In this document: positions 1-8,644 of the stretch, piece by piece | Position numbering within the stretch: the first letter of the stretch is position 1 | Layout: every line of letters begins with the position of its first letter | From: Micromonospora kangleipakensis | GTDB lineage: Bacteria; Actinomycetota; Actinomycetes; Mycobacteriales; Micromonosporaceae | DNA: 64,000 nucleotides | NCBI RefSeq assembly: GCF_004217615.1 | Contig: NZ_SHLD01000001.1 | Location: 3,286,001 to 3,350,000 of the forward strand | Direction: 5' to 3' | Made by a program: the position numbers and the translations under genes | The notes under the pieces: model-generated | The model's input: only the letters and a program-made list of their open reading frames with translations | Databases searched by the model: none | What the model was told of the DNA's origin: nothing

Positions 1-292
1 GGGTCGTGATCCGGGGCGCCCAGCCGGGCACCGACATCGGGTACACCTCCCCGACGGGCGCGTCGCCGGGCATCCTGATCTCGATCCGCTCGGTCCGCGT
101 CCCGGACCGCTCCTCGGGCACCGCGAAGGTCACCTCGACGGCGTCGCCCTGGTGGACCTGCGCCGGGGCGGTGGTGATGGACACCTCGGCGGCCTGCGCC
201 GGGCCGGCCCAGCCCAGCAGCACCCCGGCCGCCGCGGCGGCCGGCAGCAGGGTCCCGCGGACCCGGTCGCGACGGGTCATCGTCATGGTCAT
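1..292 (-). CDS. YcnI-like (DUF1775) secreted protein, N-terminal part
   Basis: Cut by the left edge of the window; about 97 codons are visible. The product begins with a basic N-terminus, a hydrophobic alanine-rich core and a signal-peptidase-like GPAQAAE site, so it is exported. After that, [20 protein letters not shown], then a stretch ending in [10 protein letters not shown], resembles the start of the YcnI/DUF1775 domain, a periplasmic or surface domain linked in other bacteria to copper handling (family knowledge). Four in-frame ATGs lie at 298, 292, 286 and 280; a GGAGA at 302-306 is 9 nt from the ATG at 292, so that start is preferred. The C-terminal half, and any copper-gene neighbours, lie outside the window. 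Confidence 0.6.
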   Translation of the reverse strand, partial: MTMTMTRRDRVRGTLLPAAAAAGVLLGWAGPAQAAEVSITTAPAQVHQGDAVEVTFAVPEERSGTRTERIEIRMPGDAPVGEVYPMSVPGWAPRITT

Positions 293-444
293 CCCCATCC
301 GTCTCCACGCGGCCGGCACCGGATCCGGCCACACCGGGTAGTTCGGCCGGGAGGGCGGAAAGGTTCAACGGTCGGCGGACTCGGAGCGGGGACCGCGGCC
401 CGGGACGCCGGTGGCGTCGCCGACGGTGCCGAAATGGCGACCGA

Positions 445-450
445 TAGCAT
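445..450 (+). promoter_or_regulatory. Candidate -10 box (TAGCAT) for thrS
   Basis: TAGCAT fits the actinobacterial TANNNT -10 pattern and would start transcription near 457, leaving a leader of about 45 nt with the AGGAG ribosome site. The same hexamer occurs upstream of pdxS and rel. No clear -35 box is seen. The leader is too short for a T-box. Confidence 0.4.
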
Positions 451-502
451 CGCAGGAGCCGGTAACCGGCACATCCGATCAGCATCGACGACAGGAGTCA
501 CC

Positions 503-2509
503 GTGTCCGCACCCCGTACCCCCGTCGTGGCCGACCCCGTCGTCGTCGCCGCCGGGACGACGGCGGCCGACGCGGTGGCCGCGGCCGGGCTGCCCACCAC
601 GGGCCCGAAGGCGATCGTCGTGGTCCGCGACCCGGAGGGCGTGCTGCGCGACCTGGACTGGAAGCCGGCCGAGGAGACCACCGTCGAGCCGGTGGGCATC
701 GACACCCCGGACGGGCTCAACGTGCTGCGCCACTCCACCGCGCACGTGCTCGCCCAGGCGGTGCAGGACGTCTTCCCCGAGGCGAAGCTCGGCATCGGCC
801 CGCCGATCGAGAACGGCTTCTACTACGACTTCCAGGTCGACAAGCCGTTCCAGCCCGACGACCTGGCCAAGCTCGAGAAGCGGATGCAGGAGATCATCAA
901 GTCCGGCCAGCGGTTCCGCCGGCGACGCTTCAAGAACCTCGACGAGGCGAAGACCGAGCTCGCCGCCGAGCCGTTCAAGCTGGAGCTGATCGACGTCAAG
1001 GGCGAGGGGCTGGACTCCTCCGAGGTGATGGAGGTGGGCGGCGGCGAGCTGACCATCTACGACAACCTCGCCGCGAACGAGGAGAAGGTCTGCTGGTCGG
1101 ACCTCTGCCGGGGTCCGCACCTGCCGAACACCCGGCTGATCGGCGCGTTCAAGCTGATGCGCTCGGCCGCCGCCTACTGGCGGGGGTCGGAGAAGAACCC
1201 GCAGCTCCAGCGGGTCTACGGCACCGCCTGGCCGACCCGGGACGAGCTGAAGGCGTACCTGAAGCTTCTGGAGGAGGCCGCGCGGCGCGACCACCGCAAG
1301 CTCGGCGCGGACCTCGACCTGTTCAGCTTCCCCGACGAGATCGGCTCCGGCCTGGCGGTCTTCCACCCCAAGGGCGGCATCATCCGTCGGGAGATGGAGA
1401 ACTACTCCCGCCGCCGGCACGAGGCCGCCGGGTACGAGTTCGTCAACACCCCGCACATCACCAAGGCACAGCTCTTCGAGACCTCCGGTCACCTGCCCTA
1501 CTACGCCGACACGATGTTCCCGCCCATGCAGCTGGAGGGCGCGGACTACTACCTCAAGGCGATGAACTGCCCGATGCACAACCTGATCTTCAGGGCGCGC
1601 GGGCGGTCCTACCGGGAGCTGCCGCTGCGGCTGTTCGAGTTCGGCACGGTCTACCGGTACGAGAAGTCGGGCGTGGTGCACGGCCTCACCCGGGTCCGCG
1701 GCCTGACCCAGGACGACTCGCACATCTACTGCACCCGCGAGCAGATGCCCGGCGAGCTCTCCACGCTGCTCACCTTCGTGCTGGACCTGCTGCGCGACTA
1801 CGGCCTGGACGACTTCTACCTGGAGCTCTCCACCCGGGACGCCTCGCCGAAGTTCATCGGGTCGGACGAGGACTGGGAGGAGGCCACCCAGGCGCTGCGC
1901 ACCGCGGCCGAGGCCTCCGGCCTGGACCTGGTGCCGGACCCCGGCGGCGCGGCCTTCTACGGCCCGAAGATCTCCGTGCAGGCCAAGGACGCCATCGGCC
2001 GGACCTGGCAGATGTCCACCATCCAGGTCGACTTCAACCAGCCCGAGCGGTTCGGCCTGGAGTACCAGGCGGCGGACGGCACCCGGCAGCGGCCGGTGAT
2101 GATCCACCGGGCGCTCTTCGGCTCGATCGAGCGCTTCTTCGGCGTCCTCACCGAGCACTACGCGGGCGCATTCCCGGCCTGGCTGGCCCCGGTGCAGGTG
2201 GTCGGCATCCCGATCCGCGAGGACCACACCGACTACCTGCACGGCTTCGTCGCGGCGCTGCGCGCCGAGGGGATCCGGGCCCAGGTGGACGCCGGTGACG
2301 ACCGGATGCAGAAGAAGATCCGCACCGCGCAGCAGCAGAAGATCCCGTTCATGGTGATCGCCGGCGACGACGACGTGGCCGCCGGCACGGTCTCCTTCCG
2401 CTACCGGGACGGCTCGCAGCGCAACGGCGTGCCGATGGCCGAGGCGGTCGCCCACGTCCTCGACGTGGTCAGCTCCCGGAGCAACTCGGGGCCGTCCGCC
2501 GAGAGCTGA
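503..2509 (+). CDS. thrS: Threonyl-tRNA synthetase
   Basis: Charges tRNA-Thr with threonine in the cytosol. The GTG at 503 is preceded by AGGAG (493-497) with 5 nt spacing and gives 668 residues, normal for ThrRS; the longer upstream open frame has no family match. Visible order: TGS-like N-terminal domain (about 1-70), the editing/SAD domain with the HSTAH zinc-type motif (77-81), the class II catalytic core with the [11 protein letters not shown] segment carrying the zinc-binding Cys, motif 2 around [18 protein letters not shown], motif 3 around the [12 protein letters not shown] segment, and the C-terminal anticodon-binding domain. It heads the conserved thrS-HIT-pgsA-acyltransferase-pimA order, here interrupted by added genes. 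Confidence 0.97.
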   Translation: MSAPRTPVVADPVVVAAGTTAADAVAAAGLPTTGPKAIVVVRDPEGVLRDLDWKPAEETTVEPVGIDTPDGLNVLRHSTAHVLAQAVQDVFPEAKLGIGPPIENGFYYDFQVDKPFQPDDLAKLEKRMQEIIKSGQRFRRRRFKNLDEAKTELAAEPFKLELIDVKGEGLDSSEVMEVGGGELTIYDNLAANEEKVCWSDLCRGPHLPNTRLIGAFKLMRSAAAYWRGSEKNPQLQRVYGTAWPTRDELKAYLKLLEEAARRDHRKLGADLDLFSFPDEIGSGLAVFHPKGGIIRREMENYSRRRHEAAGYEFVNTPHITKAQLFETSGHLPYYADTMFPPMQLEGADYYLKAMNCPMHNLIFRARGRSYRELPLRLFEFGTVYRYEKSGVVHGLTRVRGLTQDDSHIYCTREQMPGELSTLLTFVLDLLRDYGLDDFYLELSTRDASPKFIGSDEDWEEATQALRTAAEASGLDLVPDPGGAAFYGPKISVQAKDAIGRTWQMSTIQVDFNQPERFGLEYQAADGTRQRPVMIHRALFGSIERFFGVLTEHYAGAFPAWLAPVQVVGIPIREDHTDYLHGFVAALRAEGIRAQVDAGDDRMQKKIRTAQQQKIPFMVIAGDDDVAAGTVSFRYRDGSQRNGVPMAEAVAHVLDVVSSRSNSGPSAES

Positions 2510-2543
2510 CGCCCTCCGCGTCGCCGGTCGACTCCGTTCGCCG

Positions 2544-2581
2544 CGAACGGCGGTGTCCCGGACCAGGGACACCGCCGTTCG
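2544..2581 (+). terminator. Terminator after thrS
   Basis: Perfect 16-bp stem: arm 2544-2559 (CGAACGGCGGTGTCCC), 6-nt loop, arm 2566-2581. It lies 35 nt after the thrS stop. There is no T-run, as is usual in high-GC actinobacteria. Confidence 0.75.
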
Positions 2582-2637
2582 GCGCAGCCCCGCGCCGGCC
2601 GGCCGGTGCGCACGGGTGGGACCCGCTGCGGTGACCG

Positions 2638-2643
2638 TAGGAT
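2638..2643 (+). promoter_or_regulatory. Leaderless -10 box (TAGGAT) of the HIT gene
   Basis: TAGGAT is followed by 7 nt and then the GTG at 2651, so the mRNA would begin at or next to the start codon. This both supports the start and suggests the gene has its own promoter after the thrS terminator. Confidence 0.5.
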
Positions 2644-2650
2644 CGGCGGT

Positions 2651-3208
2651 GTGACTGGGGCGGCGCGGCATTTCGACAACGGCACCGACGGTCTGGCGGA
2701 CGGGCTGGAACGGCTCTGGACGCCGCACCGGATGACCTACATCTCGGGCGAGGACCGGCCCGAGGGCGGCTACGAGAAGCCCACCGGCTGCCCGTTCTGC
2801 CTGGCCCCCGGGCTACCGCCGGACGAGAGCCTGGTCGTCGCCCGGGGCGAGCACGTCTACGCGGTGCTCAACCTCTACCCGTACAACCCGGGGCACCTGC
2901 TGGTCTGCCCGTACCGGCACGTGGCCGACTACACCGAGCTGGACGCGCCGGAGACCGCCGAGCTGGCGACCTTCACCAAGGACGCCATGCGGGTGGTCCG
3001 GCAGGTCTCCAACGCGCACGGCTTCAACCTGGGGATGAACCAGGGTGGGGTGGCCGGCGCCGGCATCGCCGCGCACCTGCACCAGCACGTGGTGCCGCGC
3101 TGGGGCGGCGACGCCAACTTCATGCCGGTGATCGGCCGGACGAAGGTCCTGCCGCAGTTGCTCGCCGACACCCGCGACCTGCTCGCCAAGGCCTGGCCGA
3201 CGGCCTGA
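2651..3208 (+). CDS. HIT-family hydrolase/phosphorylase
   Basis: A histidine-triad protein of 185 residues. The signature HLHQHVVPRW (His-x-His-x-His) lies in the C-terminal third and supplies the nucleotidyl-transfer histidine; a Cys pair (CPFC) near residue 42 may bind a metal. The orthologous gene next to thrS in Mycobacterium tuberculosis encodes an Ap4A phosphorylase (family knowledge), so turnover of dinucleoside polyphosphates is the likely role. The GTG start at 2651 is chosen because of the leaderless -10 box; an ATG 45 nt upstream would precede that box. The neighbour thrS fits functionally, since aminoacyl-tRNA synthetases make Ap4A as a by-product. Confidence 0.88.
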   Translation: MTGAARHFDNGTDGLADGLERLWTPHRMTYISGEDRPEGGYEKPTGCPFCLAPGLPPDESLVVARGEHVYAVLNLYPYNPGHLLVCPYRHVADYTELDAPETAELATFTKDAMRVVRQVSNAHGFNLGMNQGGVAGAGIAAHLHQHVVPRWGGDANFMPVIGRTKVLPQLLADTRDLLAKAWPTA

Positions 3209-3251
3209 CCGGGGGCACGAATCCCGGCCCCCCGGCGCGGCGGCGCCTCGG

Positions 3252-3257
3252 TACGAT
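3252..3257 (+). promoter_or_regulatory. Leaderless -10 box (TACGAT)
   Basis: TACGAT, 7 nt, then the ATG at 3265. This favours the start at 3265 over the in-frame ATG at 3256, which overlaps the box. Confidence 0.45.
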
Positions 3258-3264
3258 GCGCCGC

Positions 3265-3897
3265 ATGGCTCTGCTGCACCGGGCGGAACTGCGCCCCACC
3301 AAGCTCGAACTCCTGGCGGCGTGGCTGCCCGGCCGGCCCTGGTTCCACGGGCCGGCGGGCACCGACGTCGTCCGGGTGGCGGGATTCCGCTTCGACGACC
3401 CGGCCGGCGCGGTCGGGATCGAGACGATGCTCGTCCGCGCCGGTGACGGGCCAATCCACCAGGTGCCGCTGACCTACCGCGGGGCGCCGCTGGATGGCGC
3501 CGACGGATGGCTGGTCGGCACCACCCACCACTCGGTGCTCGGCCCGCGCTGGGTCTACGACGCCTGCGGGGACCCGGTCTACGCCGCGGCGCTGGCCGCC
3601 GCCATCCTCGGCGGGACCGGCCAGGCGGAGGAGTTCTTCGAGGTCGACGGCGAGCGCCAGGTCCGCGCGCCGAGCATGGCCATCACCAGCAGCGCCGCCG
3701 GCGACGTGGACGTCCCCGCCGTGGGCGCCCCGCGCCGGGTGGTGGACGGCGATCCGGCGGTCATCGGGACGGACACCGTGGAGTTGGCCGTCGTCCGCCG
3801 ACCCGGTGCGGGCGACGGACGCCCCGGCGCCACGCTCTCCGGCACCTGGCCCGGCCAGCCCACCCCGCTGCCGCTGGCCTACGCCACGCCTCGCTGA
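3265..3897 (+). CDS. Stand-alone maltokinase N-terminal-cap-like protein
   Basis: 210 residues. The opening ALLHRAELRPTKLELLAAWL, followed by PGRPWF, and the middle PLTYRGAPLDGADGWLVGTT resemble the N-terminal cap domain of actinobacterial maltokinases (Mak/Pep2), which make maltose-1-phosphate for glycogen synthesis. Free-standing proteins with this cap are common in actinomycetes and are often misnamed 1,4-alpha-glucan branching proteins (family knowledge). No kinase catalytic loop (HGDxxxxN) or other enzyme motif is present, so a catalytic role is not supported. No maltokinase or glycogen gene is nearby. Its biological role is unknown; binding to a carbohydrate enzyme or a signalling role is only a guess. 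Confidence 0.7.
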   Translation: MALLHRAELRPTKLELLAAWLPGRPWFHGPAGTDVVRVAGFRFDDPAGAVGIETMLVRAGDGPIHQVPLTYRGAPLDGADGWLVGTTHHSVLGPRWVYDACGDPVYAAALAAAILGGTGQAEEFFEVDGERQVRAPSMAITSSAAGDVDVPAVGAPRRVVDGDPAVIGTDTVELAVVRRPGAGDGRPGATLSGTWPGQPTPLPLAYATPR

Positions 3898-4022
3898 ACC
3901 CGGCCCGGGCCGGCGGGGGCGGAACGCCGCCGACGTCCACGGCCCGCCGTCGCATGTGGTCGAGCGTGCACGACGGGTGAGCTTCTTGCCCTCCAGCGCG
4001 CTCGAGGTGACAGGATGCGTCG

Positions 4023-5081
4023 ATGGCAGTGATCACGCGGACCTTGGGCCGCAGCGGCATCGAGGTCAGCGCGCTCGGCATGGGGTGCTGGGCGATCGGC
4101 GGACCGTGGGCCGAGGGCGCCCGCCCGCTCGGTTGGGGCGCGGTGGACGACGAGGAGTCGGTCCGGGCGGTCCGCCGCGCGCTGGACCTCGGGGTGACCC
4201 TCTTCGACACCGCCGACACGTACGGGGCGGGGCACGGCGAGCGGATCCTCGGGCGGGCCCTGGCGGGCCGCCGCGACGAGGCGGTGATCGCCACCAAGTG
4301 GGGCTACACCTTCGACGAGACGACCCGGCAGGCCACCGGGGAGGACGCCTCGCCCGCGTACCTGCGGCGCGCGGTGACCGACTCGCTGCGTCGGCTGGAC
4401 ACCGACCGGATCGACCTCTACCAGCTGCACCTCGGCGACCTGCCGGTGCCCCGGGTCGAGGCGCTGATCGACACGCTGGAGGCGCTGGTCGCCGACGGAC
4501 TGGTCCGGGCGTACGGCTGGAGCACCGACCGGCCCGACCGGGCGGCGGCCTTCGCCCAGGTCGCCCGGGGCGCCACCGCCGTGCAGCACGGCCTGTCGGT
4601 GCTGCGGGACGCGCCGGCCATGCTGACGGTCTGCGACAAGCACGACCTGGCCAGCGTGGCCCGCGGGCCGCTCGGGATGGGGCTGCTGACCGGCAAGTAC
4701 ACCACCGACTCGATGCTGCCCCGCGACGACGTGCGGGGCACCGCCCCGAGCTGGCTGGAGTGGTTTCGCAGCGGCCGGCCGGCGCCGGAGTGGCTGCGCC
4801 GGGTGGCCGCGGTCCGGGGCGCGCTGACCGCCGACGGCCGGACCCTCACGCAGGGGGCGCTGGGCTGGATCTGGGCCCGCAGCGGTCGCGCCGTGCCGAT
4901 CCCCGGGGCGCGCACCGTCGCCCAGGTGGAGGAGAACGCCGCCGCCCTGCACCGGGGCCCCCTGACCCCCGACCACTTCGCCGAGGTCGAACGCCAGCTC
5001 GCCGCGCTCCGTACCGCCGCCCTCCGCGACGCCGACCGCCCCCACTGGCCGCTGCCCCCCGTCCCCGCCGCCCGCCCCTGA
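4023..5081 (+). CDS. Aldo/keto reductase
   Basis: NADPH-dependent oxidoreductase of the AKR fold, 352 residues. The catalytic tetrad can be read: Asp and Tyr in LFDTADTYGAG, Lys in IATKWGY and His in LYQLHLGD. The C-terminal cofactor segment IPGARTVAQVEENAAAL is typical of the family. The substrate cannot be told; the closest general class is the auxin-induced-protein/YdjG-type aldo/keto reductases. The ATG at 4023 begins the standard MAVITRTLGRSGIEVSALG N-terminus. The gene stands alone between the maltokinase-cap gene and a stretch of gene remnants. Confidence 0.9.
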   Translation: MAVITRTLGRSGIEVSALGMGCWAIGGPWAEGARPLGWGAVDDEESVRAVRRALDLGVTLFDTADTYGAGHGERILGRALAGRRDEAVIATKWGYTFDETTRQATGEDASPAYLRRAVTDSLRRLDTDRIDLYQLHLGDLPVPRVEALIDTLEALVADGLVRAYGWSTDRPDRAAAFAQVARGATAVQHGLSVLRDAPAMLTVCDKHDLASVARGPLGMGLLTGKYTTDSMLPRDDVRGTAPSWLEWFRSGRPAPEWLRRVAAVRGALTADGRTLTQGALGWIWARSGRAVPIPGARTVAQVEENAAALHRGPLTPDHFAEVERQLAALRTAALRDADRPHWPLPPVPAARP

Positions 5082-5114
5082 CCGCAGGAACGGTCACGGA
5101 CCGCGGAAGGGGGG

Positions 5115-5345
5115 TGCCACGCCATCCGGACGGATCGCCCATCAACGCCGCGTACGGCGGGTTGGCGATGAGCAGCGTCCAGGACGCGTCGTAGACCGCG
5201 ACGGGTGTCCCGGTCAGTCTGTCCAGCACCCGCTGGACGTTCGGGGTGACGTACGCGGGCACCGTCTCCGGGCCCGGCGGCGCCAGCCCGGCCAACCGGA
5301 ACAGGTGTGCGCGCTCGGTGCCCACCAGCCGCAGGGCCCTGGCCA
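5115..5345 (-). pseudogene. Internal fragment of an MmyB-type XRE regulator
   Basis: Read on the minus strand, the codons give ALARALRLVGTERAHLFRLA, then GLAPPGPETVPAYV, NVQRVLDRLTGTPVAVYDAS and ANPPYAALMGDPSGWRG. This matches the junction of the helix-turn-helix and the MmyB-like ligand-binding domain of large actinobacterial XRE regulators (about 280 residues, family knowledge). The helix-turn-helix before it and the domain's second half after GWRG are both missing, so it is a relic with no start of its own. Its upstream end meets the SDR remnant at about 5341-5350. Confidence 0.7.
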
Positions 5346-5545
5346 GGGCTGTGCAGTACGCGAAGGCGTTCCCGAACATGCGGATCAACGCGGTGGAGCC
5401 CGGTTACACCGCGACGGACCTGAACCGGCACACGGGCACGCAGACCGTCGAGGAGGGCGCCGAGGTCATCGTCCGGATGGCGCAGGTGGGCCCCGACGGC
5501 CCGACCGGAGGCTACTTCGACGTCGACGGCCCCCTCCCCTGGTGA
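5346..5545 (+). pseudogene. C-terminal remnant of a short-chain dehydrogenase
   Basis: The plus-strand codons AVQYAKAFPNMRINAVEPGY, then TATDLNRHTGTQTVEEGAE and a final GGYFDVDGPLPW followed by TGA form the last third of a classical SDR after the active-site Lys region. The Rossmann part, catalytic Ser and Tyr are gone and there is no plausible start. The stop codon and a hairpin after it are kept. In many actinomycetes this SDR is divergent from an MmyB regulator, and here both lost their adjoining 5' parts. Confidence 0.7.
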
Positions 5546-5554
5546 GGGGAGGGG
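5531..5554. terminator. Hairpin terminator at the end of the SDR remnant
   Basis: Arms CCCCTCCCCT (5531-5540) and AGGGGAGGGG (5545-5554) with a 4-nt loop form a 10-bp stem. It lies between the SDR remnant and the convergent EF-G-like gene and can serve both directions. Confidence 0.5.
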
Positions 5555-5608
5555 CGTCCCGACCATCCGCAACCTTCGGCCGGACGGAGCGCCGCGGGGA
5601 GGGGCGGG

Positions 5609-7771
5609 TCAGGGGTGGGTGCCGTGTTCCTTGCGGGCCTGGTCGGCCAGATGGGCGGGCATCGGGTCGTAGCGGACGAACTCGCGGCGGAAGGTGCCGG
5701 CGCCGGCGGTCATCGAGCGCAGCTCGACGGCGTACCGGAGCAGCTCCGTCGCCGGGACCTCGGCACGGACCAGGGTGCGGCCCTCGGCGTCCGGGTCCGG
5801 CTCGGTGCCGAGCACCCGGCCCCGCCGGCCCGAGAGGTCGCCCATCACCGCGCCGACCGACGAATCGGGCACCCGGATGGTCACCTCGTCAACCGGCTCC
5901 AGCAGCGCCGGCTGCCCCTTCTCCGCGGCGTCCCGCAGCGCCAGGGCGCCGGCGGTCTGGAACGCGGCGTCGGAGGAGTCGACGCTGTGCGCCTTGCCGT
6001 CGAAGAGGGTCACCCGCAGGTCCACCACCGGGTAGCCGGCGACCAGGCCGCGCTCCATCTGCCCCCGGACGCCCTTCTCCACGGACGGGATGTAGTTGTG
6101 CGGGACGGCCCCGCCGACCACCTTGTCGACGAACTCGAAGCCGGCGCCCCGGGGCAGCGGCTCCACCTCGATGTCGCAGACGGCGTACTGGCCGTGCCCG
6201 CCGGACTGCTTGACGTGCCGGCCGTGCCCCTTGGCGGCGACGGTCAGCGTCTCGCGCAGCGCCACCCGCACCGGCTCGGTCTCCAGCTCGACGCCGCCGC
6301 TGCGCAGCCGGTCGAGCACCACGTCGGCGTGCGCCTCGCCCATGCACCAGAGCACCAGCTGGTGGGTCTCCGCGTTGCGGTCCAGGCGCAGGGTCGGGTC
6401 GCCGGCGACCAGCCGGCCCAGGTTGCGGGCCAGGGCGTCCTCGTCGGCCCGGCTCTTCGCCACGATCGCCACCGGCAGCAGCGGCTCGGGCATCTCCCAG
6501 GGCGCGATGAGCAGCGGCTCCTCCTTGGCGGAGATGGTGTCGCCGGTCTCCGCGCTGCCCGACTTGGTGAGCGCGCAGATGTCACCGGCGACGCAGAGCG
6601 GCACCTCGCGCAGCGTCGCGCCGAGCGGGCTGTAGATGTGCCCGACCCGCTCGTCGGCGTCGTGGTCCGGGTGGCCGCGCTCGGCCATCCCGTGCCCGGA
6701 GACGTGCACCACCTGGTCGGGGCGGAGCGTGCCGGAGAAGACCCGGACCAGGGAGACCCGCCCGACGTGCCGGTCGACGGTGGTCTTGACCACCTCGGCG
6801 ACCAGCGGCCCGTCCGGGGCGCAGGTCAGCGGCGACCGGGGCGAGCCGTCCACTCCGGTGACCGCCGGCAGGTCGTGCTCCAGCGGGGAGGGGAACGCCG
6901 AGACGAGCCCGTCGAGCAGCACGTCCAGCCCGACGCCGGTCTGCGCGCAGACCGGCACCACCGGGTAGAAGTGACCCCGGGCGACCGCCTTCTCCAGGTC
7001 GGCGATGAGCACCTCGGTGTCGATCTCCTCGCCGCCGAGGTAGCGGTCCATCAGGGTCTCGTCCTCGCTCTCGGCGATGATCCCCTCGATCAGCTCGTTG
7101 CGGGACTCCACGATCGCCGGCAGGTGCTCCGGGTCGGGCTCGCGCACCGCCGCCGGCAACCCGGCGGTGTAGTCGAAGACCCGCCGGGTGATCAGCCCGA
7201 GCAGGCCGACCACGGACACGCCGTCGTCGCCGAGCATCGTCAGGTGGAGCGGGAGCACGTTGTCGCCGAAGACCCGCTGGCAGAGCGCCACCGCCTCGTC
7301 GAAGTCGGCGCGCGGGTGGTCCAGCCGGGTCACCGCGACGGCGCGCGGCATGTCGACGGCGGCGCACTCCTCCCAGAGCGCGGCGGTGGCGGTGTCCATC
7401 CCGTCCACCGCGGAGACCACGAAGAGGGCCGCGTCGGCGGCGCGCAGGCCGGCGCGCAGCTCGCCGACGAAGTCCCCGTACCCGGGGGTGTCGAGGAGGT
7501 TGACCTTGACGTCGTTGTGCAGCAGCGGGGCGCAGGCCAGGCTCACCGAGCGCTGCTGGCGTACCGCCGCGGGGTCGTGGTCGCAGACCGTGGTGCCGTC
7601 GGTGACGTTGCCGGCCCGGCCGATCGTGCCGCTCGCCGCGAGCAGCGCCTCGACCAGGGTGGTCTTGCCCGCGCCGGAGTGCCCCACGAGCACCACGTTG
7701 CGAACCCTGTCGGGTTCGGTCACCACCGGCGCGCCGCCGGTGACACCCTTCTCCTGATTTTTCTGCGCCAT
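5609..7771 (-). CDS. Elongation factor G-like GTPase (EF-G2)
   Basis: A 720-residue translational GTPase with the EF-G domain order: G domain (about 20-290), domain II, III, IV with GKGVRGQMERG-like core, and V. The P-loop is GHSGAGKTT and the G3 motif is DTPGYGD. The G4 position reads TRLD instead of the canonical NKxD and the G2 region reads QRSVSL, which is unusual for a GTPase that must select guanine. An AGGGAGGT site lies about 8 nt before the ATG. This is a paralogue of the fusA product; the housekeeping fusA is expected near rpsL/rpsG, not here. EF-G2 proteins in mycobacteria lack clear elongation activity (family knowledge), so the role is open. It is inserted in the pim gene block and faces the other way. 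Confidence 0.88.
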   Translation of the reverse strand: MAQKNQEKGVTGGAPVVTEPDRVRNVVLVGHSGAGKTTLVEALLAASGTIGRAGNVTDGTTVCDHDPAAVRQQRSVSLACAPLLHNDVKVNLLDTPGYGDFVGELRAGLRAADAALFVVSAVDGMDTATAALWEECAAVDMPRAVAVTRLDHPRADFDEAVALCQRVFGDNVLPLHLTMLGDDGVSVVGLLGLITRRVFDYTAGLPAAVREPDPEHLPAIVESRNELIEGIIAESEDETLMDRYLGGEEIDTEVLIADLEKAVARGHFYPVVPVCAQTGVGLDVLLDGLVSAFPSPLEHDLPAVTGVDGSPRSPLTCAPDGPLVAEVVKTTVDRHVGRVSLVRVFSGTLRPDQVVHVSGHGMAERGHPDHDADERVGHIYSPLGATLREVPLCVAGDICALTKSGSAETGDTISAKEEPLLIAPWEMPEPLLPVAIVAKSRADEDALARNLGRLVAGDPTLRLDRNAETHQLVLWCMGEAHADVVLDRLRSGGVELETEPVRVALRETLTVAAKGHGRHVKQSGGHGQYAVCDIEVEPLPRGAGFEFVDKVVGGAVPHNYIPSVEKGVRGQMERGLVAGYPVVDLRVTLFDGKAHSVDSSDAAFQTAGALALRDAAEKGQPALLEPVDEVTIRVPDSSVGAVMGDLSGRRGRVLGTEPDPDAEGRTLVRAEVPATELLRYAVELRSMTAGAGTFRREFVRYDPMPAHLADQARKEHGTHP

Positions 7772-8023
7772 CGCGGCGCACCTCCCTCAGCCGTGGTGGT
7801 GGCGACCGCCGCGCGCGACGGGGAAGCGGGCCCGGGCGGGTGCCGCGGCGATATCCTCCGGTGGTCTTTTGGACGACGGGTAATCAACGGGCGGGTCGGT
7901 GAGCTGGCTCACCTCCCGCTTCCGATCTCACACCTGTTGCCCACCCCGCACAAGCCTCCCTCCCGCGGGTCGGCACGACCGGCCGTATCGCGGACCGCTG
8001 CCGGCCGTTATCGTGGGACCGCC
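7772..8023. promoter_or_regulatory. Divergent intergenic region with a small dyad
   Basis: The 252 nt between the EF-G-like gene and pgsA hold promoters for both. A dyad GGTGAGC-TG-GCTCACC lies at 7898-7913. On the plus strand TATCGT (8009-8014) is 9 nt before the pgsA ATG and could be its -10 box. On the minus strand a TTGATT lies at about 7879-7884, without a matching -10 box that I can place confidently. Confidence 0.35.
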
Positions 8024-8644
8024 ATGGCGAAGATCTTCCAAGTGACGGCCCGCGCGGGGATGACCCGCGTCGTGGAGCCGGTTGCGCGCGGCCTGCTCCG
8101 CGCGGGCGTGTCCCCCAATGCGGTCACCGTGACCGGCACCCTCGGCGTGCTCGTCGGCGCGCTCGGCTTCGGCGCCCGCGGGCACCTGGTCGCCGGTGCC
8201 CTGATCGTCACGGTTTTCGCGCTCACCGATCTGCTCGATGGGACGATGGCCCGGATGAGCGGCGGCTCCACCCGGTTCGGCGCGTTCCTTGATTCGAGCA
8301 TGGACCGGATCGCCGACAGCGCCGTCTTCGGCGCGGTCGCGTACTGGTTGGCCACCCAGGGCGACCACGCCGGGACGGCCGCGGCGCTGATCTGCCTGGC
8401 CGCCGGCGGGCTGGTCTCCTACGTCAAGGCCCGGGCCGAGGGGCTCGGCATGACTGCCAACGTGGGCGTCGCCGAGCGCACCGAGCGGCTGCTGATCGTC
8501 GGGGTGGGCGGCCTGCTCACCGGCCTCGGCGTGCCGCTGGCCCTGGAGATCGCGCTCTGGCTGCTGGCCGCCGTCTCCATCTTCACGGTGGGGCAGCGGA
8601 TGGCCCACGTGTACCGGCAGGCCCAGCTGGTCGGCCGGGAGTGA
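8024..8644 (+). CDS. pgsA: Phosphatidylinositol phosphate synthase (CDP-alcohol phosphotransferase)
   Basis: Integral membrane enzyme that joins CDP-diacylglycerol and inositol phosphate to make phosphatidylinositol phosphate, the base of PIMs. The full signature D-x2-D-G-x2-A-R-x8-G-x3-D-x3-D is present in DLLDGTMARMSGG, then STRFGAFLDSSMD; these Asp residues bind the metals. There are about five to six membrane segments in 206 residues, typical of PgsA1. The stop codon overlaps the next start by 4 nt (GTGA), so it is translationally coupled to the acyltransferase, and pimA follows. The set pgsA-acyltransferase-pimA is the conserved PIM synthesis operon. Confidence 0.95.
   Translation: MAKIFQVTARAGMTRVVEPVARGLLRAGVSPNAVTVTGTLGVLVGALGFGARGHLVAGALIVTVFALTDLLDGTMARMSGGSTRFGAFLDSSMDRIADSAVFGAVAYWLATQGDHAGTAAALICLAAGGLVSYVKARAEGLGMTANVGVAERTERLLIVGVGGLLTGLGVPLALEIALWLLAAVSIFTVGQRMAHVYRQAQLVGRE

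Noticed and set aside
299..502. T-box or other riboswitch upstream of thrS
   Set aside because: The predicted leader is only about 45 nt and no T-box consensus (AGGGTGG) or specifier stem can be read.
479..2728. Long minus-strand open frame opposite thrS (749 codons)
   Set aside because: It mirrors the codon pattern of thrS in very GC-rich DNA; its product is low-complexity and shows no family motif. Similar long antisense frames opposite dnaE (14663-18112) and rel (49729-53586) were rejected for the same reason.
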